From: Desulfovibrionaceae bacterium
GTDB lineage: Bacteria > Desulfobacterota > Desulfovibrionia > Desulfovibrionales > Desulfovibrionaceae
Length of the DNA: 64,000 bases
Assembly: GCA_029008115.1 (NCBI GenBank)
Contig: JAQXJC010000031.1
Coordinates: forward strand, 62,001 to 126,000
Reading direction: 5' to 3'
Position 1 is the stretch's first letter, and every line of letters begins with the position of its first letter. The translations under genes were made by a program, and so were the position numbers. Below, piece after piece: positions 1 to 6,918 of this stretch. The notes below the pieces were generated by a model. It was not told the DNA's origin. It ran no database searches and saw only the letters and a list, made by a program, of their open reading frames with translations.

Positions 1-1012
1 ATTCCCGCAGCACCAGACTGTCCTGCGGGGCGGCCTGCTCCGCCGCGGCAAAAGCCGTGCCGGCAGCGGAAATGTCATGCCGGCGCGCCAGCAATATGCC
101 CTTGCCCATAAGCGCCAGACCCGTATTCCCGGCCCTGCTGAAGCGCTGCATGGCGGCCTGCGTGTCGCCGTAGCGGGCCCAGAGCAGGGTCTGCACCCGC
201 TGGAAGCGCCGCTCGTCTCTTTGCCTGTATTTTTTTGCCTCAGGCAGAGTGCGGATGCGCGCCTCAATCCCGCTGATGCGCGACCCCAGCTCCGGGTGCG
301 TGGAAAGATAGGCGGGCACTTCCGTGCCGCTCATCCAGCTCTTCTGGCGGATTTTCGAAAATCCTTCCACCATGCCCTGCGGGGGATAGCCCGCGGCCAG
401 GAGATACTGGAATCCCTGATGATCAGCCTCGTTTTCATCAATGCGGCTGTAGTTGAGCATGGCGGACTGCCCGGCGCCCAGCGCGCCTGCCACCGCCCCC
501 GCGCCGCCGCCCAGGACGGCACCGGCCACGGCCACCAGCAGGGAGCCCAGCGTGACATACTGGGCTTTTTCAATGCGCGAGGCAATATGCCGCTGGGTGA
601 CATGCGCCATTTCATGCGCCATGATGCCGGCAAGCCCTGCTTCGGAATCCAGCTCCATGAGCAGGCCGGTAAATACGAAGACATTCCCGCCGGGCACGGC
701 AAAGGCGTTCAGGGCATTGTGCCGGACGACCCCGGCACGGAAGGGAAAGGGCTGCGGCGGCATGCCGCCGGCCAGCCTGTCCACCACGCTCTGCACATAG
801 TGCGTCACTTCGGGGTCTTCCACCAGAGGGAGACGGGAGCGCACCATCACTTCAAACTTGCGCCCCATCTCCTTCTCGTCCTTGATGCCGACACCGCCAA
901 ACAGGGCGGCCTGTGCCGCCCCTGTCCAGCAGAGCATACACAGCAGCAGCGCGATGCAGCAGCGCGCGAGCGCACGCATGCCGGACAGGGGGAAAAGGAT
1001 GTTCTTCCTCAT
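1..1012 (-). CDS. M48 family zinc metalloprotease with C-terminal repeat region (BepA/YfgC-like), partial
   Basis: This is a periplasmic zinc protease of the M48 family. BepA-type members degrade or help assemble outer-membrane proteins. The gene is cut by the window edge, so its C-terminus is missing. The protein starts MRKNILFP and has a signal peptide of about 35 residues ending AQA. The zinc motif HEMAH lies near residue 131, and the third-ligand region NEADHQGF lies near residue 190. A hydrophobic glycine/alanine-rich segment sits between them, as is common in the family. The visible C-terminal part has TPR-like helices (RFQRVQTLLWARYGDTQAA). The gene follows cysS by 24 bases on the same strand and probably belongs to the long operon led by the sigma factor at 6.5 kb. 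The family call is firm; the exact BepA role is inference. Confidence 0.9.
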   Translation of the reverse strand, partial: MRKNILFPLSGMRALARCCIALLLCMLCWTGAAQAALFGGVGIKDEKEMGRKFEVMVRSRLPLVEDPEVTHYVQSVVDRLAGGMPPQPFPFRAGVVRHNALNAFAVPGGNVFVFTGLLMELDSEAGLAGIMAHEMAHVTQRHIASRIEKAQYVTLGSLLVAVAGAVLGGGAGAVAGALGAGQSAMLNYSRIDENEADHQGFQYLLAAGYPPQGMVEGFSKIRQKSWMSGTEVPAYLSTHPELGSRISGIEARIRTLPEAKKYRQRDERRFQRVQTLLWARYGDTQAAMQRFSRAGNTGLALMGKGILLARRHDISAAGTAFAAAEQAAPQDSLVLRE

Positions 1013-1035
1013 GCTCCCTCTAGGGATAGGAATGC

Positions 1036-2487
1036 TCAGGCAATATCCCAGACAGCGCCTGCGGGGGTGTCGCGCACGGCGACGCCCAGCCGCTGGAGTT
1101 CGTCGCGGATGGCGTCGGAGCGGGCGAAGTCCCTGGCATTGCGTGCTTCCAGACGCTGGTGCATCAGCGCCTCCACATGGCTGACGTCAATGCCCTTGCG
1201 CGTGGCCTGTTGCACGCGCAGGTCATGCAGGAAGGCTTCCGGCTCCCGGGCGAAGAGCCCCAGCACGTCCGCCCAGTGCGCGGCGGCCGCGCGGAAGCCG
1301 GCCAGCAGGTCGCGCGTTCCTTCGGCGGCGCGCAGGCCCTTGTCTTCCAGCAGGCGGTTGACAAGCCGCACCATGCCGAAGATGTGCCCCAGGGCGGAGG
1401 CCGTGTTCACATCATCGGCCAGGGCTTCGTCAACAGCCTTTTCCAGAGCGGCAAATTCTTCCAGAACCTGCTGCGGCAGGGCGGTTTTTTTCCACTTGCC
1501 GCGCTGTCCGGCTTTTTCCGCTTCCAGCAGGCATTCATAGACCCGCTTCTGCGCCTTTTCCGCTTCGTCCATGCTGCCGTCCGTAAAGTCGATGGGACTG
1601 CGGTAGTGCTTGCCCAGCAGGAAGAAGCGCAGCGTTTCCGGCAGATAGTTTTGCAGGATGTCGCGAATCGTTTTGAAGTTGCCCAGAGACTTGGACATTT
1701 TTTCCGAGTTTACCTGCACGAAGCCATTGTGCACCCAGAAGCGGGCCAGTTCCCTGCCCGTGGCGGCCTCGGTCTGGGCGATCTCGTTTTCATGGTGGGG
1801 GAAGGTCAGGTCAAGCCCGCCGCCGTGAATATCCAGCGGCAGGAAAGGCTCGCTCATGGCCGAGCATTCGATGTGCCAGCCGGGACGACCCTGTCCCCAG
1901 GGGCTTTCCCAGAATGGTTCGCCGGGTTTGGCGGCCTTCCACAGGGCAAAGTCCAGCGGGTCCCGCTTTTCCTCGCCGGGGGCCACGCGCGCGCCGGCCT
2001 GAAGCTCGTCCAGCGTGCGGCCGGAGAGCTTGCCATACGGCGGATAGGAGCGGACGCTGAAATAGACGTCGCCCGAAGGCGTGGCATAGGCCTTGCCCTG
2101 CGCGATAAGCGTCTGGCAAAGCTCCTGCATCTGGGCGATATGTTCCGTGGCACGCGGCTCGCGCGTGGCGCGGAGCACGCCAAGACGATCCATGTCCTCA
2201 TGGAAGGCTTCCATGTAGGTTTCCGCCACCTCGCGCCAGTCGCGGTTTTCCTTGTTGGCGCGGTTGATGATCTTGTCGTCCACATCCGTGAAGTTGCGGA
2301 TGAAGTTCACCTCCACTCCCTGCGCGCGCAGGTAACGAACCAGGACGTCAAAGACCAGCGCCGAGCGGGCATGGCCGATGTGGCAGTAGTCATAGGCGGT
2401 GATGCCGCAGACATACATGTTGACCTTGCCGGGCGTGGCCGGCACGAATTCTTCCTTCTTGCGGGAAAGCGAGTTGTACAGCTGCAT
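1036..2487 (-). CDS. cysS: Cysteinyl-tRNA synthetase
   Basis: This cytoplasmic class I aminoacyl-tRNA synthetase charges tRNA-Cys with cysteine using ATP. The 483-residue length is normal. The HIGH signature appears as CHIGHARS near residue 35, and the KMSKS loop as [10 protein letters not shown] near residue 265. The zinc-binding Cys and His positions are present: CGITAY near residue 27, HIECSAMS, and FPHHENE. The start [10 protein letters not shown] is the usual N-terminus of the family. rpiB lies 10 bases upstream on the same strand, so the two are probably co-transcribed. Confidence 0.97.
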   Translation of the reverse strand: MQLYNSLSRKKEEFVPATPGKVNMYVCGITAYDYCHIGHARSALVFDVLVRYLRAQGVEVNFIRNFTDVDDKIINRANKENRDWREVAETYMEAFHEDMDRLGVLRATREPRATEHIAQMQELCQTLIAQGKAYATPSGDVYFSVRSYPPYGKLSGRTLDELQAGARVAPGEEKRDPLDFALWKAAKPGEPFWESPWGQGRPGWHIECSAMSEPFLPLDIHGGGLDLTFPHHENEIAQTEAATGRELARFWVHNGFVQVNSEKMSKSLGNFKTIRDILQNYLPETLRFFLLGKHYRSPIDFTDGSMDEAEKAQKRVYECLLEAEKAGQRGKWKKTALPQQVLEEFAALEKAVDEALADDVNTASALGHIFGMVRLVNRLLEDKGLRAAEGTRDLLAGFRAAAAHWADVLGLFAREPEAFLHDLRVQQATRKGIDVSHVEALMHQRLEARNARDFARSDAIRDELQRLGVAVRDTPAGAVWDIA

Positions 2488-2496
2488 GATGTTCCT

Positions 2497-2946
2497 TTAT
2501 GCGTGCTTGGCGGCGGAAAGCTCGATGAGGTCGATGCGGCGCTGATGCCGTCCGCCTTCATATTCAGTGCCCAGAAAGACGTCAGTGATGGAGGCGGCCA
2601 GACCGGCGCCCACCACGCGCTCGCCAAGGCAGAGCACATTGGCATTATTGTGCATGCGGGTGGCGCGGGCAAGAAATTCATTGGTGCAGAGCGCCGCGCG
2701 GATGCCCTCGTGGCGGTTGGCGGCAATGCTCATGCCTATGCCCGTGCCGCAGATGAGAATGCCGCGTCCGTCCGGTTCCGCCAGCACGGCTTCACAGAGG
2801 CTGTGGGCAAAGTGGGGATAGTCGCAGCTGGCAGGCGCGTCGCAGCCGTGGTCGGTAACGTCGTGCCCCTGGGCCGTCAGATGCTGCTTGAGTTCCTGTT
2901 TCAGGGCATATCCGGCATGGTCAGAGGCAATATGGATACGGGCCAT
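2497..2946 (-). CDS. rpiB: Ribose 5-phosphate isomerase B
   Basis: This enzyme interconverts ribose 5-phosphate and ribulose 5-phosphate in the non-oxidative pentose phosphate pathway, in the cytoplasm. The 149-residue protein shows the RpiB/LacAB fold markers. These are the N-terminal SDHAGYALK phosphate-binding segment and the active-site CGTGIGMSIAANR loop, in which the cysteine is the catalytic base in the family. The histidine in the segment TRMHNNANVLCLG is also in place. The gene lies between a lipoprotein gene and cysS, with short gaps on both sides. Confidence 0.95.
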   Translation of the reverse strand: MARIHIASDHAGYALKQELKQHLTAQGHDVTDHGCDAPASCDYPHFAHSLCEAVLAEPDGRGILICGTGIGMSIAANRHEGIRAALCTNEFLARATRMHNNANVLCLGERVVGAGLAASITDVFLGTEYEGGRHQRRIDLIELSAAKHA

Positions 2947-2970
2947 TGTGGGTTCCTTTATGGGAGAAGG

Positions 2971-3759
2971 TTAGCGGGAACGAATGTCCCGGTATTGGGA
3001 AAGGGGAAGCACCGGAGTCCCTTCCGGCAGCGGGAGGCGCAGTCTCTCCTCGGAGAAGGGAACGTCCGGATGCTCTCGGCTTTTGACCAGCAGGACAGCA
3101 TCATGCCCGTCGGCATGATGCAGCTCCATGCGGCGGGGAAGAGGGCGCGCATCATCCGTGTACAGGATGCGCATCGTCCATCCCCTGCCGCCATCCTGCT
3201 TCCAGAGAGAGGGCAGGCCGTCGTTCCGCAGGCTCAGGCTGCCCGTGAGCGGCCCGTCCAGAAGCTGGAAGGAGGGCACGCCTTCGCCATCCAGCGCGGC
3301 TTTGCCGTGACGTTCCCCGAACAGGGCCGCGTACTCGCCGTCCAGCAGGGAAAAAACATGGGAAAGCTGAAGCGGAATGGGCAGGCCGACCTTCAGCAGC
3401 GGCTTCTGCGGCCCTTCATGGGAATAGGCCCTTCCCTCATGCGGGGCGTATATCAGAAAGTCTGTTTCCGTTTCCATGATTTTTGCCACGCTGACGCCTA
3501 CCCCGGCCATGATGTCCAGGCGCAGGGGGCCGTTACCATTGCCCCACATCAGCGCTGTGACGCGGTGGCTGTCCCCCTCCCGGCCGAAGCGCAGGCTGAG
3601 CTGGTAGCGCGACGCGGCCGGAAGCGCGGGCGAGGCGGCGGCAAGATAGCGCTGCCATACGGCATCGGCCTGTTCCGGAGGCAGGGTGGCGGGCTGACGG
3701 GCGCAGGCGCAGGCCAGCAGAACGCAGAGTGCAAGGCAGCAAAGACGAAGATGGTTCAT
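2971..3759 (-). CDS. Outer-membrane-type lipoprotein, LolA/LolB-like
   Basis: This is a predicted lipoprotein of 262 residues. It has a short signal sequence and a lipobox (VLLACAC) that places the lipidated cysteine near residue 17 to 19. The rest is rich in beta-strand-like segments such as LMWGNGNGPLRLDIMAG, TDFLIYAPHEGRAY and GWTMRILYTDD. This resembles the half-barrel fold of LolA/LolB-type carriers of lipoproteins, but no decisive motif confirms it. The gene overlaps the upstream TPR lipoprotein gene by four bases (ATGA), so the two are translationally coupled and may act together at the outer membrane. LolB function is an inference from fold style and context. Confidence 0.7.
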   Translation of the reverse strand: MNHLRLCCLALCVLLACACARQPATLPPEQADAVWQRYLAAASPALPAASRYQLSLRFGREGDSHRVTALMWGNGNGPLRLDIMAGVGVSVAKIMETETDFLIYAPHEGRAYSHEGPQKPLLKVGLPIPLQLSHVFSLLDGEYAALFGERHGKAALDGEGVPSFQLLDGPLTGSLSLRNDGLPSLWKQDGGRGWTMRILYTDDARPLPRRMELHHADGHDAVLLVKSREHPDVPFSEERLRLPLPEGTPVLPLSQYRDIRSR

Positions 3760-5462
3760 AGATCAGACAGCTTCCGTTGCAGGGTTACGGCATTTTCCGG
3801 CTTTCCATCCAGCGCATTGCCGTAGCCCTTTCTGGCCTCGGCCTTGTGGCCCAGCGCGGCGGCAATGTCACCGTAGTGCTCCCAGACGGCCGGCTCGGCA
3901 TCCTTGTCCAGGTCCACGGCCCTGCGTATGCTCTTCCATGCACCGGCAACGTCGCCCGCGCGGAACTGCGCCCAGGCCAGAGAGTCCCAGATATAGGCGC
4001 TGTCGGGAGAAAGTTCCACAGCCTTGCCGAGCAGGCGCAGGGCACGCGGCAGATCGCGGTTCTGCTCCGCCAGCGTGTAGCCGACATAGTTCAGGGCCTG
4101 ATAGTGTTCCGGGGCCTTTTGCAGAATGCGCTCCATGCCCTGCATGGCGCGGGCCTTGTCGCCAAGCTGATCATCCAGCGAGGCGAGCAGAAACAGCAGC
4201 TCCGTATTGTCCGGCCACTGGGCAGAGGATGCCTCCGCAACATGGCGTGCCTCCTGAAAGGCCCTGCTGCCGGCAAGAATGCGAATTTCCGCCAGGGCAA
4301 ACTCCGCCATGTCCGGATATTCCCCTCTGGCCGTGCGCGCCAGCATCAGCGCATCCTCCTTCCTGCCCTGATCATGGAGAATTTGCAGCCGCAGGAGCGT
4401 GGCATGAGGACGGCAGGCCGCTGTGGCGGGAATGTTATCCAGCCAGTGCAGGGCGGCTGCCGCATCACGGTGCTGCCGGTAGACAAGCTCGGCCAGCAGC
4501 AGGGGGATTTCTTCGGGGGCATCCTGCTGGTCTTTCAGCGTGGTAAGCACGGCTTCGGCAGCGCCATAGCGGCGCGCCTCCATAAAGACGCCGGCGGCGG
4601 TCAGCGCGAACTCCGCAGTGGCCGGCCCCTGCCTTGCCATGCGCAGGGCGGCGGATTCGCGGTTGAGCTTCAGTTCCGCCCGCATGATGCGCAGCAGGAG
4701 CTCCGGGCTTTCTCCGCGCAGGGTGCGGGCCTGTTCATACAGGTCGCGGGCGGCGGCCCATTCCTGGCGCTGTTCGTGCAGATAGGCCAGGTCCGTAACC
4801 GCCTCCACGAAATCGGGCGTGAGTTGCAGCGCCCGCCGCAGATGCCGCATGGCCTGCTCCTCCTGTCCCAGAGCGGCCAGCGCCCGGGCGTGGCAGCGTT
4901 CCACCACGGCGGTGCGCTCGGAGGCGGGAATGCCGCGCAGCAGCGTTTCGGCCTCCTGCGCCTTTCTGTTTCTGAGCAGCAGCAGGGCAAGGCTCAGCCG
5001 GGCATCCGTGCTGGCGGGGTGCTTTTCCAGATAGCGGCGCATGTGCGCCATGCCTTCACTGGTATCTCCCGCCTCCAGGAGCTGCTCGGCGCGCAGCAGG
5101 TTCAGTGCCGCGTCGTCCGGATAGTGGCTGAGACCGGCGGCGATGAGGCCGGCTGTCTTTTCAGACTTGCGGGAGGCAAGAAAGGCGGCCGCCTCCGCAT
5201 AGGTTGCCGCAGGCAGCGTCTGCGTTTTCAGGTTCTCCAGAGCATCTTCCATCTGGGCGGTGTCTTCGCGGCAGAGCGCGTCCTCCAGGGCCAGCACGGC
5301 ATATATGCGTTCTGCTCCGGGCGTCAGCGTCCATTCCCCCGCGGCTGTTCCCGTGCTGTCTCTGGAAGACAGCTGCGAACAGCCGCCACAGCCAAGCAGC
5401 AGCAGGGAAGGGGAGGCAATCAGGGCGGCGACGCCCAGGGCGAGCAAGGTCTTTCTGTTCAT
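3756..5462 (-). CDS. TPR-repeat lipoprotein
   Basis: This is a large tetratricopeptide-repeat lipoprotein of about 568 residues. The start MNRKTLLALG at 5462 is preferred over the ATG five codons upstream, because only then does a typical signal peptide and lipobox (SLLLLGCGG) sit at the very N-terminus. Helical repeats of about 34 residues run through almost the whole chain; examples are ALAALGQEEQAMRHLRRALQ, ALNYVGYTLAEQNRD and IWDSLAWAQFRAGDV. Such proteins are scaffolds, often in outer-membrane assembly or secretion. The gene overlaps the sigma factor stop upstream and the LolB-like lipoprotein gene downstream by a few bases. The partner proteins are unknown. Confidence 0.85.
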   Translation of the reverse strand: MNRKTLLALGVAALIASPSLLLLGCGGCSQLSSRDSTGTAAGEWTLTPGAERIYAVLALEDALCREDTAQMEDALENLKTQTLPAATYAEAAAFLASRKSEKTAGLIAAGLSHYPDDAALNLLRAEQLLEAGDTSEGMAHMRRYLEKHPASTDARLSLALLLLRNRKAQEAETLLRGIPASERTAVVERCHARALAALGQEEQAMRHLRRALQLTPDFVEAVTDLAYLHEQRQEWAAARDLYEQARTLRGESPELLLRIMRAELKLNRESAALRMARQGPATAEFALTAAGVFMEARRYGAAEAVLTTLKDQQDAPEEIPLLLAELVYRQHRDAAAALHWLDNIPATAACRPHATLLRLQILHDQGRKEDALMLARTARGEYPDMAEFALAEIRILAGSRAFQEARHVAEASSAQWPDNTELLFLLASLDDQLGDKARAMQGMERILQKAPEHYQALNYVGYTLAEQNRDLPRALRLLGKAVELSPDSAYIWDSLAWAQFRAGDVAGAWKSIRRAVDLDKDAEPAVWEHYGDIAAALGHKAEARKGYGNALDGKPENAVTLQRKLSDL

Positions 5463-6547
5463 GAGGAGGCAATCCATTCGTCGGAAAAATCCTTGATGTT
5501 TCCGGCGAGATGCTGGCGCAGCTTCTCCAGCAGACGGGCTTCCAGCTGGCGCACACGTTCACGTGTAACATTATACCGTTCGCCGATTTCCCGCAAGGTG
5601 GCGGGCTCGTCCGTCAGCAGGCGGTTTTTCAGGATGTACAGCTCCTTCTCATTGAGCTTTGGCAGGATTGTCTCCAGCTTTTCCCGCAGCAGGCGGCTGA
5701 TCTCATCGCTGGCAAGGCTTTCTTCTATGCCGGGCCCCAGCGCGGGAAGAAAGTCCATGCGCGAGGCGTTGCCGCTCTCGTCGCCCACGGTGACGTTGAG
5801 CGACATGTCCGTGGAGGCAAGGCGCTGCTCCATCTCCGTAATCTGATCCGGACTCACGCCCAGCTTTTCCGACAGCATGGCGGCATCGGGGTCAAAGCCC
5901 TGCGCGATGAGCTTCTGCCGCTCCTTGTTCAGATTGAAGAACAGCTTGCGCTGCACCTGTGTGGTGCCGATCTTCACCATGCGCCAGTTGTCCATGATGA
6001 ATTTCAGGATGTATGCCTTGATCCAGAATGCGGCATAGTAGGAAAACTTGATGCCCTTGTCCGGATCGAACTTGTTGACGGCACGCATCAGTCCCACGTT
6101 GCCTTCCTGAATAAGGTCCAGCACGTTCTGCATCCAGCGGCGTTGAAAATCCATGGCAATGCGGACCACCAGCCGGAGATGCGACGAGACGAGGCGGAAG
6201 GCCGCGTCGGGATCGTTCTCATCCCGTACACGCCGTGCCAGCTCGAATTCTTCCTGAGGCTGGAGCATGGGAAAGCGGCTGACCTCACGCAGATACAGAT
6301 GCAGATTATCCTTGCCGCTGGCCAGCGAAGGAAGACGCGCGGCCTGCTCCTCTTCGTTCAGGTCCGGCCCGGCCTCCACATCCAGAGGCTCTGCCTCCAG
6401 ATCAAGCGGCCCGTCCTCAAGCAGGACCTCCGGTTCGGCGCAGTCGTCGCCGGAAAGAACCTCTGCATCCAGTGCTCCGGGATTGTCGTGCGCGCCGGCG
6501 GCGCTGTCCGAAGTGGCTTTGGGGGACAACTCTCTGGTTTTGTTCAT
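5459..6547 (-). CDS. rpoH: RNA polymerase sigma factor, RpoH-like (sigma-70 family group 3)
   Basis: This is an alternative sigma factor of 362 residues. Region 2 begins near residue 82 (NLHLYLREVSRFPML), and the core-binding and -10 recognition segments follow (DLIQEGNVGLMRAVNKFDP, then FSYYAAFWIKAYI). Residues 199-207 read QRKLFFNLN, which matches the RpoH box typical of sigma-32 proteins. Region 4 ends with the helix-turn-helix TLREIGERYNVTRERVRQLE. A strongly acidic, alanine/proline-rich extension of about 75 residues precedes region 2 and is longer than in classical RpoH. The gene heads a minus-strand run of two lipoproteins, rpiB, cysS and an M48 protease, which fits a heat-shock or envelope-stress regulon. 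That link is inference. Confidence 0.85.
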   Translation of the reverse strand: MNKTRELSPKATSDSAAGAHDNPGALDAEVLSGDDCAEPEVLLEDGPLDLEAEPLDVEAGPDLNEEEQAARLPSLASGKDNLHLYLREVSRFPMLQPQEEFELARRVRDENDPDAAFRLVSSHLRLVVRIAMDFQRRWMQNVLDLIQEGNVGLMRAVNKFDPDKGIKFSYYAAFWIKAYILKFIMDNWRMVKIGTTQVQRKLFFNLNKERQKLIAQGFDPDAAMLSEKLGVSPDQITEMEQRLASTDMSLNVTVGDESGNASRMDFLPALGPGIEESLASDEISRLLREKLETILPKLNEKELYILKNRLLTDEPATLREIGERYNVTRERVRQLEARLLEKLRQHLAGNIKDFSDEWIASS

Positions 6548-6567
6548 ATAAAATAATCCATATACTG

Positions 6568-6595
6568 TTTATAGAATTATTGTGCGTGGTTACAA
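6568..6595 (-). promoter_or_regulatory. Candidate sigma-70 promoter of the rpoH-like gene
   Basis: Reading on the minus strand, TTGTAA (6595-6590) and TATAAA (6573-6568) are separated by 16 bases. The predicted start site lies only about 14 bases before the ATG, and the leader has a weak ribosome binding site. This comes from pattern matching only. Confidence 0.4.
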
Positions 6596-6827
6596 GACAT
6601 CAGGCATAACGGGTTCAGGAATCCTTCCGCACGTCATGCACGCCAGAGGGTGCACGCCCATATCTAATGTCACATGCAAAGAAAATCAATGGCGCGGAAG
6701 AGAACAGGAGATTTTTACGGCGTTGCGTGGGGAGAGGGCCTGCCGATGAAGGCCGCATCCAGCCCCGGAGCAGGCGGGCCGTGGCGCCGTGGCTTCCCCG
6801 CCTGCGTGCGACGGGACGATTTTTAAA

Positions 6828-6856
6828 TTGTGATTTTCAGGAATGTTCGCTAGAAA
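6828..6856 (+). promoter_or_regulatory. Candidate sigma-70 promoter of metH operon
   Basis: TTGTGA (6828-6833) and TAGAAA (6851-6856) are spaced by 17 bases. The implied message begins near 6863, directly at a stem-loop formed by GCGTCCG and CGGACGC. It reaches the GTG start codon after about 55 bases. Confidence 0.45.
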
Positions 6857-6918
6857 GAAAACGGCGTCCGGCAGGGTATCGGACGCGCGTATCAATGTGC
6901 AACCGGAGTGAGGAGCCA

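Larger units (their letters stand above)
6548..6918. other. Divergent intergenic region between rpoH-like gene and metH
   Basis: These 370 bases hold no convincing gene. They contain the rpoH-side promoter near 6570-6595 and a 9-bp perfect inverted repeat (GCAGGCGGG at 6770-6778 with CCCGCCTGC at 6797-6805). They also hold the metH-side promoter at 6828-6856 and a 7-bp stem-loop (6864-6886) at the predicted 5' end of the metH message. I looked for cobalamin, SAM and SAH riboswitch signatures and recognised none. Confidence 0.6.

Noticed and set aside
1159-3825. An 888-codon open frame on the plus strand opposite cysS, rpiB and a lipoprotein gene
   Set aside because: It is antisense to well-recognised genes, matches no family, and is expected from the high GC content at third codon positions.
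6556-6918. Cobalamin, SAM or SAH riboswitch before metH
   Set aside because: I looked for the B12 box, the S-box core and the SAH core. Only a vague GATGAAGGCC similarity near 6734 was seen, which is not enough.
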